From CAKSNH01 sp964422725 (GTDB taxonomy: Bacteria > Bacillota > Clostridia > UBA1381): DNA of 44,354 nucleotides. Below the pieces are notes generated by a model. It saw nothing but the letters and a program-made list of their open reading frames with translations. It was not told where the DNA came from and did no database searches. The stretch covers positions 1-44,354 of the forward strand of contig CAYRCC010000018.1 in the NCBI GenBank assembly GCA_964422725.1. Direction: 5' to 3'. The translations under genes and the position numbers were made by a program. Every line of letters begins with the position of its first letter. Position 1 is the first letter of the stretch. This document shows positions 15,836-25,060 of this stretch, piece by piece.

Positions 15836-16581
15836 TGCTCATTTCCCCCTTCCTTTATAACAGGGGCGGCATATTTAAAGTTCACCACACCGGTGTATCT
15901 CGGCACAGTAACCTTGCTCGACTTTTTCACAACCATATTCACATTCCAGCTTTTCAAATAATCCGAAACGCCGCCTTTTATAAGCATTCCTGCCTCAAGC
16001 GTGTTTGAATCCCCTATTGCATTTATCTCAAACGGCGGCGCAATTTTCACGTCATTAACCATAATAGTGTTACCCACACACCGTACCGCGGTAGTGCTTA
16101 TTATGCGCTGTCCGTTTATTGACATAGCCTCCGCGCCCGCGGCGGCAAGCTCTGTTAAAATCATTCTTATATCGCTGTCGTGTACTATATACTGTTCAAA
16201 TGTTCCCTGCTGAATCTCGCTTGCGGGTTTAGTGCTGTCTGTCACGGTAATCACCACACCCTGACCCTCAACCTCGGTTATACCGCTCAAAAGCCTTGCT
16301 TTGTCAAGCTCCTCTTTCATTACGGCATTCAACTCGCCTTTATCCGCCGCCTCCGTCCTGTATGCTTCAAGACTTCTCTGCGATTCCAGCAATTGATTTG
16401 TTATATCTGTATTTTTCTCTTTTTCCGCTGTTAATTGATTTTGTAAATCCTCAACTCTGATTTTCTCAGGTGACGTTACATTGTCATTCATATGTACGCT
16501 GGACAGCTGACACGCCACCGCATACACCATCACCATACAAACCAGCCCGATAGCCGTTTGTGCTCGGGTCATTTTCTTCAT
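15832..16581 (-). CDS. DUF881 family protein (YlxW/YlxX-like)
   Basis: The 249-residue protein has one N-terminal membrane helix (IGLVCMVMVYAVACQLSS), a coiled coil from about residue 42 to 95 (VEDLQNQLTAEKEKNTDITN and beyond), then the DUF881 domain with EVEGQGVVITVTDS, IRMILTELAAAGAEAMSING and RIISTTAVRCVGNTI. Family members sit between divIB and ftsZ in Firmicutes. Two paralogues (ylxW, ylxX) are common, but only one is present here. It is anchored in the membrane with most of the protein outside. Function in division is inferred from location only. Confidence 0.88.
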   Translation of the reverse strand: MKKMTRAQTAIGLVCMVMVYAVACQLSSVHMNDNVTSPEKIRVEDLQNQLTAEKEKNTDITNQLLESQRSLEAYRTEAADKGELNAVMKEELDKARLLSGITEVEGQGVVITVTDSTKPASEIQQGTFEQYIVHDSDIRMILTELAAAGAEAMSINGQRIISTTAVRCVGNTIMVNDVKIAPPFEINAIGDSNTLEAGMLIKGGVSDYLKSWNVNMVVKKSSKVTVPRYTGVVNFKYAAPVIKEGGNEQ

Positions 16582-16624
16582 TTGTCCGTTTTTCCCCTTT
16601 CAACCTGTACGTCAAACCAATATG

Positions 16625-17416
16625 TCATGGGGTATAGACCGCTTTTCCTTTAGTGCTAAGGTCAATTGTTCCTCGTGCATTTTCTTCAAGTCTGTTCTGT
16701 ACAATACTGCCAAAATATGCAAGCTTATATTCAAGATCCAACTCACTGCCGCAAATCACAGTAAGCCTGTTCTGATATTTAAATGTAACTCTGTTGGTAT
16801 CATCAACCGAAATGCTGTCAACATCCGCAATAAGACCCAACTCATCTATTTTATCTATACATAATACTATTATATCAGATTTCTCGGATTCGTCAATCTC
16901 TAATTTACTTCCAATTGAATATTTTTGCAAATTTAATCCGACAATTTCAGGCAAATTATCCGCTTTTTCTCCACATTCTTCAAGCACCTTACATTTTCCG
17001 TCAACAAGCACATAATTTCCGCCTATACTTACACACGCTTTAGGCTCCGACTCCGTCACCACAAGCTTTAACGACGGCGGAAACAATGTGCGCTTTACGT
17101 CAATCTTATCAATATACGCAATGGTTTCCAAGCTCTTTTTTACCTGTGATAAATTTATTTTAAACAGGTTTTCACCTTTAACCACTCCCGTTTGTGCTAT
17201 TATTGTCTGCGAATCGACTTTTGCGTTTCCTTCAACAGTAATTTCCTGCATATTGAATACGGGAGTGCAAAATGTAATTATTACAGCCGCCGCCGCAACA
17301 AACAGCAAAAAAACAACTATACGCCCAAACAGTGTAAGACGTTTTCGTTTTTTCTGCCTTTTTATATGCCTTTCAGATATATCGCCGTTTCGCTTTACAT
17401 TGCGCTTTTTCCTCAT
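16625..17416 (-). CDS. ftsQ: Division protein FtsQ/DivIB
   Basis: The 263-residue protein has a basic cytoplasmic N-terminus (about 25 residues of Lys/Arg), one membrane helix (LFGRIVVFLLFVAAAAVII), then a POTRA domain beginning FNMQEITVEGNAKVDSQTII and LFKINLSQVKKSLETIAYID, followed by the beta domain with VKRTLFPPSLKLVVTESEPK. It is part of the FtsQ-FtsL-FtsB divisome subcomplex. It lies downstream of murA after a 50-nt gap. GAAAGGA lies rather far (12 nt) before the ATG, so expression may be modest. Confidence 0.92.
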   Translation of the reverse strand: MRKKRNVKRNGDISERHIKRQKKRKRLTLFGRIVVFLLFVAAAAVIITFCTPVFNMQEITVEGNAKVDSQTIIAQTGVVKGENLFKINLSQVKKSLETIAYIDKIDVKRTLFPPSLKLVVTESEPKACVSIGGNYVLVDGKCKVLEECGEKADNLPEIVGLNLQKYSIGSKLEIDESEKSDIIVLCIDKIDELGLIADVDSISVDDTNRVTFKYQNRLTVICGSELDLEYKLAYFGSIVQNRLEENARGTIDLSTKGKAVYTP

Positions 17417-17466
17417 TCCAATACAAAATCCTTTCGTAAACGCTGTCTGTTATAAAATGACAGTCA

Positions 17467-18720
17467 TTAGTCTATACGTTTTATTTTCCCGCCGATTTTT
17501 GTGATACAATTTTCAATATTCGCATAACCTCTGTCAATATACTCAATATCCGAAATACGCGTTATTCCGTCCGCGCACAGTCCGGCTATTACCAATGCCG
17601 CACCGCCGCGCAGCTCACGTGCGTTCACCTTCGCACCGCTCAGACTTTCAACGCCGCGTACAATTGCCACTCTGCCGTCAACCTGTATATCCGCACCCAT
17701 ACGCTTAAGTTCCTCAATATGCTTAAATCTGTTTTCAAATATGGTTTCAACAATAACACTCGTTCCGTCGGCGACAGAGGCAAGTGTCATAAACGGCGAC
17801 TGTATATCCGTAGGAAATCCCGGATACGGCATTGTCCTGAGCATAGGTATACTTTTGAGCCTTCTCTTTGCGCTGAGATATATTCTGTTATCGTGTACGT
17901 CAACCCTGCACCCCATATCTCGCAGTGCCGTCAATATTGCCTCCATATTGTCAGGCTGTACATCATTTACCGTTACTCTGCCGCCGGTTGCCGCCGCCGC
18001 AGTTAAATATGTAGCCGCCGCAATTCTGTCCGGCATCACCCTATGCTCCGCTTTATCCAATTTGTCAACACCCTCAATTGTGATATCACTGCTGCCGGCA
18101 CCTTTTATTTTCGCGCCCATTTTATTTAAAAAATTCTGTAAATCCACAATTTCGGGTTCGCGTGCGGCGTTGGTAATCACAGTGGTTCCGTCAGCTATAC
18201 ACGCCGCAAGCATTATATTTTCGGTAGCGCCGACACTGGGAAAATCAAGGTGTATATTCGCGCCCGTTATTTTGTCCGCGGTACAATTTATGTAGCCATG
18301 CTCCTCGGTTATGGTAATTCCAAGCTGACGTAACGCCTTTAAGTGCAAATCAATAGGTCTGTTGCCTATTTCGCATCCGCCTGGCATACTTACGCACGCC
18401 TTGCCGAACCGTGCCGCAATCGCACCCATAAATATTATTGACGACCGCATTTGCCGCATAAGCTCATCGGGAATAGTATCTCCTGTCATATCCTTTGAAT
18501 TTACCGTAAGCGTATCACCGTCACGCTCCGCGCCGCAGCCCAAATGCCTCAATATCTGCATCGTTTTTTCAACATCGCATAACCGCGGACAATTGTGTAT
18601 AACATTTTCTCCGCCGTTTATTATAGCCGCCGCCAATATCGGCAGTACCGCATTTTTTGCGCCCTGCACGCTTATTTCACCGTCAAGCTGTCTGCCTCCC
18701 TCGATTACCAGTACGCTCAT
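17467..18720 (-). CDS. murA: UDP-GlcNAc 1-carboxyvinyltransferase MurA
   Basis: The 417-residue enzyme transfers enolpyruvate from PEP to UDP-GlcNAc, the first committed step of peptidoglycan synthesis. Markers are LDGEISVQGAKNAVLPILAA, the active-site loop FGKACVSMPGGCEIGNRPID with the reactive cysteine (fosfomycin target), SVGATENIMLAACIADG, PYPGFPTDIQSPFMTLA and ELRGGAALVIAGLCADG. AAAGGA lies 10 nt before the ATG. Its location between murG and ftsQ matches many clostridia; there murB is sometimes in this place instead. Confidence 0.97.
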   Translation of the reverse strand: MSVLVIEGGRQLDGEISVQGAKNAVLPILAAAIINGGENVIHNCPRLCDVEKTMQILRHLGCGAERDGDTLTVNSKDMTGDTIPDELMRQMRSSIIFMGAIAARFGKACVSMPGGCEIGNRPIDLHLKALRQLGITITEEHGYINCTADKITGANIHLDFPSVGATENIMLAACIADGTTVITNAAREPEIVDLQNFLNKMGAKIKGAGSSDITIEGVDKLDKAEHRVMPDRIAAATYLTAAAATGGRVTVNDVQPDNMEAILTALRDMGCRVDVHDNRIYLSAKRRLKSIPMLRTMPYPGFPTDIQSPFMTLASVADGTSVIVETIFENRFKHIEELKRMGADIQVDGRVAIVRGVESLSGAKVNARELRGGAALVIAGLCADGITRISDIEYIDRGYANIENCITKIGGKIKRID

Positions 18721-18789
18721 ATACTACCATTCCTTTCTCTCAGAATATCATAACATATAATATGCATTCTGCGAAAGGTGTGTTACCGG

Positions 18790-19896
18790 TCACTTATGTG
18801 CCATCTTTAAAACCAAACCATAAATTTTTTCGAGTGCATCTGTTTTTGCAAGTTTTTTTACGTTTTCAGACATAACGTTAAGTTTATTTTTATCCGACAC
18901 CAGCTTTACAATTTCATCATACAAAACATCAGATGTCAGCATATCCTCGGTTATGACCGCGGCGGCATCGGCTTTTTCAAATTCGCGCGCATTTTGCTCC
19001 TGATGATTGCGCACCACGTTCGGCGACGGAATCAGTATCGACGCTTTTCCCAATGCCGCAATTTCACTTACGGTAATCGCGCCCGAACGCGCCACAACCA
19101 AATCCGCCGCCGCCATAGCCTGATGCATATTATTTATATACGCCAAAACCTGCGTGTCCGAATCCGGCACAATTGCTTTGTCCTTTATACTCTTCATTAC
19201 ATTTTCATAATTTCTGTCACCGGTACCGAACATCAGTGAAAAACTATGCTCTTTTTCCAATCTTTCGAGTACTCCTATCATAGCAGAGTTAATTCTGTCC
19301 GCTCCAAGACTTCCGCCGAACACAAGCACAAACGGCTTATCCTTATTGATTTTCAACGCTTTTTCAGCCTGAGTACGGTCTGCATTCAATATTTCACTGC
19401 GTATAGGATTTCCCGTTACAACGCACTTTTCTCTGTTTTTCATATGTTTAACCGTTTCCTCAAAACTTACGGCAACATAATCAACATATTTTTCCGCACC
19501 CTTTACCGTAAGTCCGGGGTACACATTCTGTTCGTGTATAAGTGCGCCCACTCCCATTTTTTTCGCCGCCATAGCCACAGGACCGCTCACATAGCCGCCC
19601 GTACACACAACGGCATCCGGCTTAAACTCTTTTATTATCTGCCGACAGCGTTTATTTGCTTTCAACAGCTTTACAAGCACTTCAACATTTTTATGCAGCT
19701 GTTTCCTGTTAAAACCTTTAATGTCAATATACTCTATTTTATATCCGGCGGCCGGTACGAGCTTGGTTTCAAGTCCGCGTTCTGTACCTATGAACAGTGC
19801 CTCAAAATCACTGTCACGCTCCTTTATATAGTTAGCCACCGAAATTGCCGGATTTATATGTCCGCCGGTTCCGCCGCCGGCAAATATAACTCTCAT
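18790..19896 (-). CDS. murG: UDP-GlcNAc transferase MurG
   Basis: The 368-residue GT-B glycosyltransferase adds GlcNAc to lipid I to make lipid II on the cytoplasmic membrane face. Recognisable parts are IFAGGGTGGHINPAISVANY at the N-terminus, GGYVSGPVAMAAKKMGVGAL, IHEQNVYPGLTVK, VFGGSLGADRINSAM, and AAADLVVARSGAITVSEIAA followed by KASILIPSPNVVRNHQEQNA, which holds the donor-binding region. AAGGAAGG precedes the ATG. It sits 24 nt after ftsW. Confidence 0.97.
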   Translation of the reverse strand: MRVIFAGGGTGGHINPAISVANYIKERDSDFEALFIGTERGLETKLVPAAGYKIEYIDIKGFNRKQLHKNVEVLVKLLKANKRCRQIIKEFKPDAVVCTGGYVSGPVAMAAKKMGVGALIHEQNVYPGLTVKGAEKYVDYVAVSFEETVKHMKNREKCVVTGNPIRSEILNADRTQAEKALKINKDKPFVLVFGGSLGADRINSAMIGVLERLEKEHSFSLMFGTGDRNYENVMKSIKDKAIVPDSDTQVLAYINNMHQAMAAADLVVARSGAITVSEIAALGKASILIPSPNVVRNHQEQNAREFEKADAAAVITEDMLTSDVLYDEIVKLVSDKNKLNVMSENVKKLAKTDALEKIYGLVLKMAHK

Positions 19897-19920
19897 ATCA
19901 TTATTTCCTTCCTTAACCGT

Positions 19921-21150
19921 TTACATTGCATCGTTTTTCCTCGAATACCTCGACACGCTAAGCACCAATCCCATTTCCGCCATCAAAATAACTATAGCCG
20001 TACCGCCGTAACTGAAAAACGGCAGTGATACTCCCGTATTCGGCACGCTTGACGTGGCAACCGCAATATTAAGCACCGCCTGTATCGCAACCTGTGCAAC
20101 AATGCCGACAACCATAAGCGAACCGAACGTATCCGGTGCCTCCATCGCAATTTTTATGCCGCGGATAATAAAGCCTATAAACAGCATTATTACCAATATC
20201 GCACCCAAAAGTCCGAGTTCTTCGCAAATTACCGAAAAAATAAAATCGTTATACGGCTCCGGCAAATATGTGTATTTCTGTCTTGACTGCCCCAGTCCCA
20301 GACCGAACAGTCCGCCCGAACCTATTGCGTACAGTGACTGCACTACCTGCCAGCCCATATTTTTTGCATCTGCAAACGGGTCGATAAAGTTCTTTACTCT
20401 TGCAAGCTTATTCGGCGAAGTCAGGATTACAATCGAACCCAAAACCGTCGCCGCAAAACCGCCGATTAATGTAAGTCCCGGGTGCAAACCCGCCACAACC
20501 ATAATTACTCCGGCAATACCGACAATTACTATCGTTCCGCTCAGATGAGGTTCTTTATACATCAAAAATGCAATAATACCCAGCCACGCAATATAAGGCA
20601 AAAGTCCTACGATATACCGCAGAAATGTTTTAAAGCTTGTGATTTTATCACCGTATTTTGACAGTCTGCCGTTATTGTTCTCTATCATTGCCGCAAAATA
20701 CATTGCAACCGCCAATTTGGTAAATTCCGACGGCTGTATCTGAAATCCCGCAATAGGAATCCACCGCCACGCGCCATTATAATACGAGCCTATTCCAGGA
20801 ATCAGTACGGCAATAAGCAATACAACGCATAAACCGATAAATATTTTGGTCCATCTTTTCCATACTCTGTAATTAATTCTCGAAATGACAAGCATCGCTA
20901 CCAGTCCGACAGCCGCAAGCTTTAGCTGTTTTGAAAAGAAACGATACGAATCCCCCGTTTTTGCCATTGCCGCCGGCGCAGAGGCACTGAGAACCATAAC
21001 AAGTCCGAAACACATCAGAATTATTACCAAAACAAGAAAAGTGTAATCCATACTCTTTCGTTTGACGTTTGTTTTATTAGTTTTCGTGCCGACAGTGCTT
21101 TTTTTTGTCCGCACCGATTTGCGCTTTTTCAAAGCTCCGGACGACGCCAT
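19921..21150 (-). CDS. ftsW: SEDS glycosyltransferase FtsW (or SpoVE)
   Basis: The 409-residue SEDS protein polymerises lipid II together with its partner PBP at the septum. It has a long basic N-terminal tail (about 33 residues, Lys/Arg/Thr-rich), then about ten membrane helices with the SEDS motifs GIGSYYNGAWRWIPIAGFQI, QPSEFTKLAVAMYFA, GWQVVQSLYAIGSGGLFGLG, NDFIFSVICEELGLLGA and TGVSLPFFSYGGTAIVILMA. AAGGTGA lies 4 nt before the ATG. In spore formers a similar protein at this position is SpoVE; with only one SEDS gene here the two cannot be separated by sequence. It directly follows mraY, where murD is usually found. Confidence 0.95.
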   Translation of the reverse strand: MASSGALKKRKSVRTKKSTVGTKTNKTNVKRKSMDYTFLVLVIILMCFGLVMVLSASAPAAMAKTGDSYRFFSKQLKLAAVGLVAMLVISRINYRVWKRWTKIFIGLCVVLLIAVLIPGIGSYYNGAWRWIPIAGFQIQPSEFTKLAVAMYFAAMIENNNGRLSKYGDKITSFKTFLRYIVGLLPYIAWLGIIAFLMYKEPHLSGTIVIVGIAGVIMVVAGLHPGLTLIGGFAATVLGSIVILTSPNKLARVKNFIDPFADAKNMGWQVVQSLYAIGSGGLFGLGLGQSRQKYTYLPEPYNDFIFSVICEELGLLGAILVIMLFIGFIIRGIKIAMEAPDTFGSLMVVGIVAQVAIQAVLNIAVATSSVPNTGVSLPFFSYGGTAIVILMAEMGLVLSVSRYSRKNDAM

Positions 21151-21169
21151 AACTTCACCTTGCTTTCAA

Positions 21170-22186
21170 TTAAAATCTTGTACACGGCATAATCGCAAAA
21201 ACAGCAATCACACACAGCACAAAAGTAACCGTTGAAAATACGGCAACAATTTTTTTCTCATTCCAACCGCACATTTCAAAATGATGATGCACCGGTGCCA
21301 TTCGGAATATACGCTTTTTTGTCAGTTTATATGACAAAACCTGTAAAATAACCGATAACGCCTCAAACAAATACACAAATCCGGCAATAATCAATATAAG
21401 CGGCATTTTGAGTCCGATTGCGATTACCGTAACCGCGCCGCCGAGAAACAGCGACCCCGTATCCCCCATAAATACCTTTGCCGGATATCGGTTGTACAGC
21501 AAAAATCCGGCACAGCCGCCCACTATAAGCACAGAATAAACCATAGTCTGCGTATCAAGCAGCATTCCCGATGCAACCGCAAAAAACAAGCCGACCACTA
21601 TCGTCACGCTTGAGGCAAGTCCGTCCAGTCCGTCGGTAAGATTTACCGCATTTACCGTACCCGTAACCACGAAAAACGCAAACGGAACATATAACCAAAG
21701 CGGCAGTGTAAAGCTCTCCTCGACAAACGGTATATATATATCCGTACTCAGCTCACCCAACAGATACAGCACTACCAGATATGCCGCCGTAAAAAACAGC
21801 TGAAGTCCCATTTTCTGTCCGGCTCTCAGTCCGAGATTGCGTTTTTTTACAACCTTAATATAGTCATCTATAAAGCCTATCGCACCAAAACCGAGCGAAA
21901 TAATGAACATCAGTACCATTTTAGGCTGAAAGCCGAATATATTTATTATCAGCATCGCAATCGCAATACCCAAAATAAACATAATTCCTCCCATTGTGGG
22001 TGTTCCTGATTTTTTCTGATGCCAGTTGGGACCCTCCTCGCGGATTTCCTGTCCAAACTTCAGCTTATGCAGCCACGGGATAAGATACCATCCGGCCACA
22101 CCTGTCAGCACAAATGCCGACACAAAAGGAAATATACACATTATTATATCATTTTTTACCAACAAGTTTATTAATTCCTGCGACAC
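21170..22186 (-). CDS. mraY: Phospho-MurNAc-pentapeptide transferase MraY
   Basis: The 338-residue polytopic enzyme moves phospho-MurNAc-pentapeptide to undecaprenyl phosphate, forming lipid I. Motifs include GPNWHQKKSGTPTMGGIMFI, the catalytic aspartates in FGAIGFIDDYIKVVKKRN, VNLTDGLDGLASSVTI, MGDTGSLFLGGAVTVIAIGL and the cytoplasmic RMAPVHHHFEMCGWNE. The start is a GTG at 22186 with GAGGGGG 7 nt upstream. It is 12 nt after murF. About ten membrane helices are expected. Confidence 0.97.
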   Translation of the reverse strand: MSQELINLLVKNDIIMCIFPFVSAFVLTGVAGWYLIPWLHKLKFGQEIREEGPNWHQKKSGTPTMGGIMFILGIAIAMLIINIFGFQPKMVLMFIISLGFGAIGFIDDYIKVVKKRNLGLRAGQKMGLQLFFTAAYLVVLYLLGELSTDIYIPFVEESFTLPLWLYVPFAFFVVTGTVNAVNLTDGLDGLASSVTIVVGLFFAVASGMLLDTQTMVYSVLIVGGCAGFLLYNRYPAKVFMGDTGSLFLGGAVTVIAIGLKMPLILIIAGFVYLFEALSVILQVLSYKLTKKRIFRMAPVHHHFEMCGWNEKKIVAVFSTVTFVLCVIAVFAIMPCTRF

Positions 22187-22198
22187 TTATTATCCCCC

Positions 22199-23581
22199 TC
22201 AATTTTCATTTTCTGCTATTTCGGCAATAATTTTTTCAAATTTCATTCCCCTTGAAGCTTTTACCAAAACAGCATCACCGTTCATTACAATACTATTTAT
22301 ATTTTCCGCCGCCAAATCGGTTTCGTTCATCTCAAGCACGCTGTGCCTATCCATACCGGCACTCAGTGCGCCGTCTGCGATATGTTTTGCGTTTTTTCCG
22401 ACGGCAACAAGTATATCCGCTCCCGTATTCGCCGCGAACACACCGACATTTCTGTGTGCCTCGGGCGCAAAACTGCCCATTTCAAGCATATCGCCCAAAA
22501 CCGCCACCTTTCGCCCTCTGTCCATATCCGCGAGCACCTTCAGTGCCGCTTCCATAGAGGCCGGTGAGGCATTATAACAATCGTTTATCACCGTAACACC
22601 GCCATAGCGTTCTATACTCATACGCATAGCTGTCGGTTCAAAATTTTCGAGTCCGTATATAATCTTATCCATAGGAACATCGTATCTCATTCCCACGCAA
22701 ACTGCCGCAAGCGCATTATAAACATTATGTATACCCGCCTGTCTTATATGAACACCGTACTCCTTTTGACCGACTTTCACCGAAAAACGCACTCCGTTCT
22801 CTCCGAGCACCTCAATGCTATGCGCCGTGACATCACAGTCCTTATTGTCAATACCAAACATAACGGTTTTACATTTAACAATATTTCCTACATTTTTCAA
22901 ATATTCATCATCACCGTTTACTATAAGCGTATTGTTTTCATTGAAAAAGTCGATTATTTCAAGTTTTGCTTTAAATATACCGTCACGCGAACCAAGCTTT
23001 TCTATATGCGACATTCCTATATTGGTTATAACTGCCGTATCATGCTGTGCCACACGTGCCAAGCGGTGTATCTCGCCGAAACCGCTCATACCCATTTCAA
23101 GCACTGCCGCCTCATATTCATCGTCCAAACCGAAAACCGTCAGCGGAAGCCCTATTTCGTTATTGAAATTGCCTTGTGTTTTAAGAGTATTATACTTTGT
23201 TCCAAGTACAGCCGCAAGCATATCTTTTGTGGTAGTTTTTCCCACGCTCCCCGTCAATCCGACAGTTGGGATATCAAACAGACTTTTATAATACGCGGCT
23301 ATATCCTGCATCGCCTTTAACGTGTCGTCCACTTTTACGATTGACACCCCATCTATCGGCGCAACAGGCTTGTGTGTGATAACTGCCGACACTCCGCCGG
23401 ATGCCGCCCGGTTTATAAAATCATGTCCGTCAAACCGCTCGCCGGCAAGCGGAATAAACAACATTCCTTTTTCCGCTTTTCTGCTGTCGGTCGTAACAGC
23501 GTTTATTCTGCAATTTTCATCACCGCATATAAGACTGCCCTCCGCCGCCTTTAATATCTCTCCTACCGTAATACTCTTCAT
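22199..23581 (-). CDS. murF: UDP-MurNAc-tripeptide:D-Ala-D-Ala ligase MurF
   Basis: The 460-residue Mur ligase attaches D-Ala-D-Ala to the muropeptide precursor using ATP. It has the N-terminal UDP-binding AVTTDSRKAEKGMLFIPLAG, the ATP loop VGLTGSVGKTTTKDMLAAVL, AAVLEMGMSGFGEIHRLA, GVTVINDCYNASPASMEAAL and GRKVAVLGDMLEMGSFAPEA, all typical of MurF. GGAGGA lies 7 nt before the ATG. It lies 19 nt downstream of murE. Confidence 0.96.
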   Translation of the reverse strand: MKSITVGEILKAAEGSLICGDENCRINAVTTDSRKAEKGMLFIPLAGERFDGHDFINRAASGGVSAVITHKPVAPIDGVSIVKVDDTLKAMQDIAAYYKSLFDIPTVGLTGSVGKTTTKDMLAAVLGTKYNTLKTQGNFNNEIGLPLTVFGLDDEYEAAVLEMGMSGFGEIHRLARVAQHDTAVITNIGMSHIEKLGSRDGIFKAKLEIIDFFNENNTLIVNGDDEYLKNVGNIVKCKTVMFGIDNKDCDVTAHSIEVLGENGVRFSVKVGQKEYGVHIRQAGIHNVYNALAAVCVGMRYDVPMDKIIYGLENFEPTAMRMSIERYGGVTVINDCYNASPASMEAALKVLADMDRGRKVAVLGDMLEMGSFAPEAHRNVGVFAANTGADILVAVGKNAKHIADGALSAGMDRHSVLEMNETDLAAENINSIVMNGDAVLVKASRGMKFEKIIAEIAENEN

Positions 23582-23600
23582 CGGTCATTCCTCCGCTAAA

Positions 23601-25040
23601 TTATACTTTCTCCAAACACTCACGCACTACTTCTCTTTCATCAAAATCAATTTTCTCTCTGCCGATAATCTGATATGTTTCCTGTCCCTTACCGGCAAGT
23701 ATAATTACATCGTCCTTTTGCGCGTGATTCAGTGCATACGCTATTGCCTCGCGGCGATTTTCTATAACCTTATACTCACAATCCGTTTTCTTTATACCGC
23801 TTTCAATACCGGCAATTATGTCAAGCGCATTTTCGGTACGCGGATTATCCGACGTAATTATGCAATAATCCGCGAGTCTGCCGGCAATCTCACCCATAAT
23901 CGGACGTTTTGTGCTGTCGCGGTCACCGCCGCACCCAAACAGCACTATAACATTTCCCTTTGCAAAATCTTTAACGGTTGAAATTATATTTTCAAGTCCG
24001 TCGGGAGTGTGCGCATAGTCGATAAGCACTGTGTAATCGGTATCTGTTTCAACAACCTCGGCTCTGCCCAACACCCCTTTTACATTGCCTATACCCTTTT
24101 GCACAGTCTTTATATCTATTCCCACACAAAGTGCCGCGCCAACCGCACATACAGCGTTATACACGCTGAACTTACCCGGAATTGCTATGTGAAACGGATA
24201 ATCCGTCCCGTCGTATTTCAGAGTAAAGTCAGTGCCGCGCGCCGTAACTTTAATATTTTCGGCTTTCAGCATTGCCGCAGAGTCAATACCGACTGTTACA
24301 CAGTCGCCGTGTACCGTTTCGGCAATTTTTCTGCCTCCGGCATCATCGGTATTTATAACCGACACATCTGAAATCGAAAACAGCTTTGTTTTCGATTTCA
24401 GGTAATTTTCCATAGTTTTATGGAAATCAAGATGGTCCTGAGTTATATTGGTGAACACTCCGACACCGAACTCACACCCATACACCCTGTCAAGTTCAAG
24501 TGCGTGCGACGACACCTCCATAACCACATATTCCGCACCGTTTTGCGCCATTTCCGCAAATAACTGCTGAAGTTCAAGCGAATTGGGAGTTGTAGGCGTG
24601 TTGCTTTGCGTAAGCAGCACTTTGTCGCCGATTATGTTATTGTTTGTACCTATTATTCCGACTTTTTTTCCGGCCGCCTCAAGTATGGACTTGATAAGAT
24701 AGGTTACGGTAGTTTTTCCGTTTGTGCCGGTAACCCCTATCAATCCGAATTTCTTTGACGGACAGCCGTAAAACTTAATTGCAATATTCGCAAGCATACG
24801 CCGGCTGTTGTTTGTGTAAAACACAGGCACAGACACGTCAACCTTATCCTCGGCTATAACAGCCGACGCGCCGTTTTGTACAGCTTTTTCCGCATATTTG
24901 TGCCCGTCCTGTTCAAACCCTTTTATGCACACAAACACATAGCCTCGCTTAACTCTGCGCGAATCATACGCAATACCGTCAATTTCAAAATCATTATGCT
25001 CATTATTCCATTCTTTCCCCACTAATTCGCTAAACAGCAT
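23601..25040 (-). CDS. murE: UDP-MurNAc-dipeptide ligase MurE (diaminopimelate type)
   Basis: The 479-residue ligase adds the third residue of the stem peptide. The ATP loop GLIGVTGTNGKTTVTYLIKS, VMEVSSHALELDRVYG and VLIDYAHTPDGLENIIST are clear. The motif DNPR in CIITSDNPRTENALDI is the substrate-specificity signature of enzymes that add meso-diaminopimelate, so this organism probably has DAP-type peptidoglycan. AGGGGGC lies 6 nt before the ATG. It lies 20 nt after the PBP gene. Confidence 0.96.
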   Translation of the reverse strand: MLFSELVGKEWNNEHNDFEIDGIAYDSRRVKRGYVFVCIKGFEQDGHKYAEKAVQNGASAVIAEDKVDVSVPVFYTNNSRRMLANIAIKFYGCPSKKFGLIGVTGTNGKTTVTYLIKSILEAAGKKVGIIGTNNNIIGDKVLLTQSNTPTTPNSLELQQLFAEMAQNGAEYVVMEVSSHALELDRVYGCEFGVGVFTNITQDHLDFHKTMENYLKSKTKLFSISDVSVINTDDAGGRKIAETVHGDCVTVGIDSAAMLKAENIKVTARGTDFTLKYDGTDYPFHIAIPGKFSVYNAVCAVGAALCVGIDIKTVQKGIGNVKGVLGRAEVVETDTDYTVLIDYAHTPDGLENIISTVKDFAKGNVIVLFGCGGDRDSTKRPIMGEIAGRLADYCIITSDNPRTENALDIIAGIESGIKKTDCEYKVIENRREAIAYALNHAQKDDVIILAGKGQETYQIIGREKIDFDEREVVRECLEKV

Positions 25041-25060
25041 ACTACTGCCCCCTATAAATA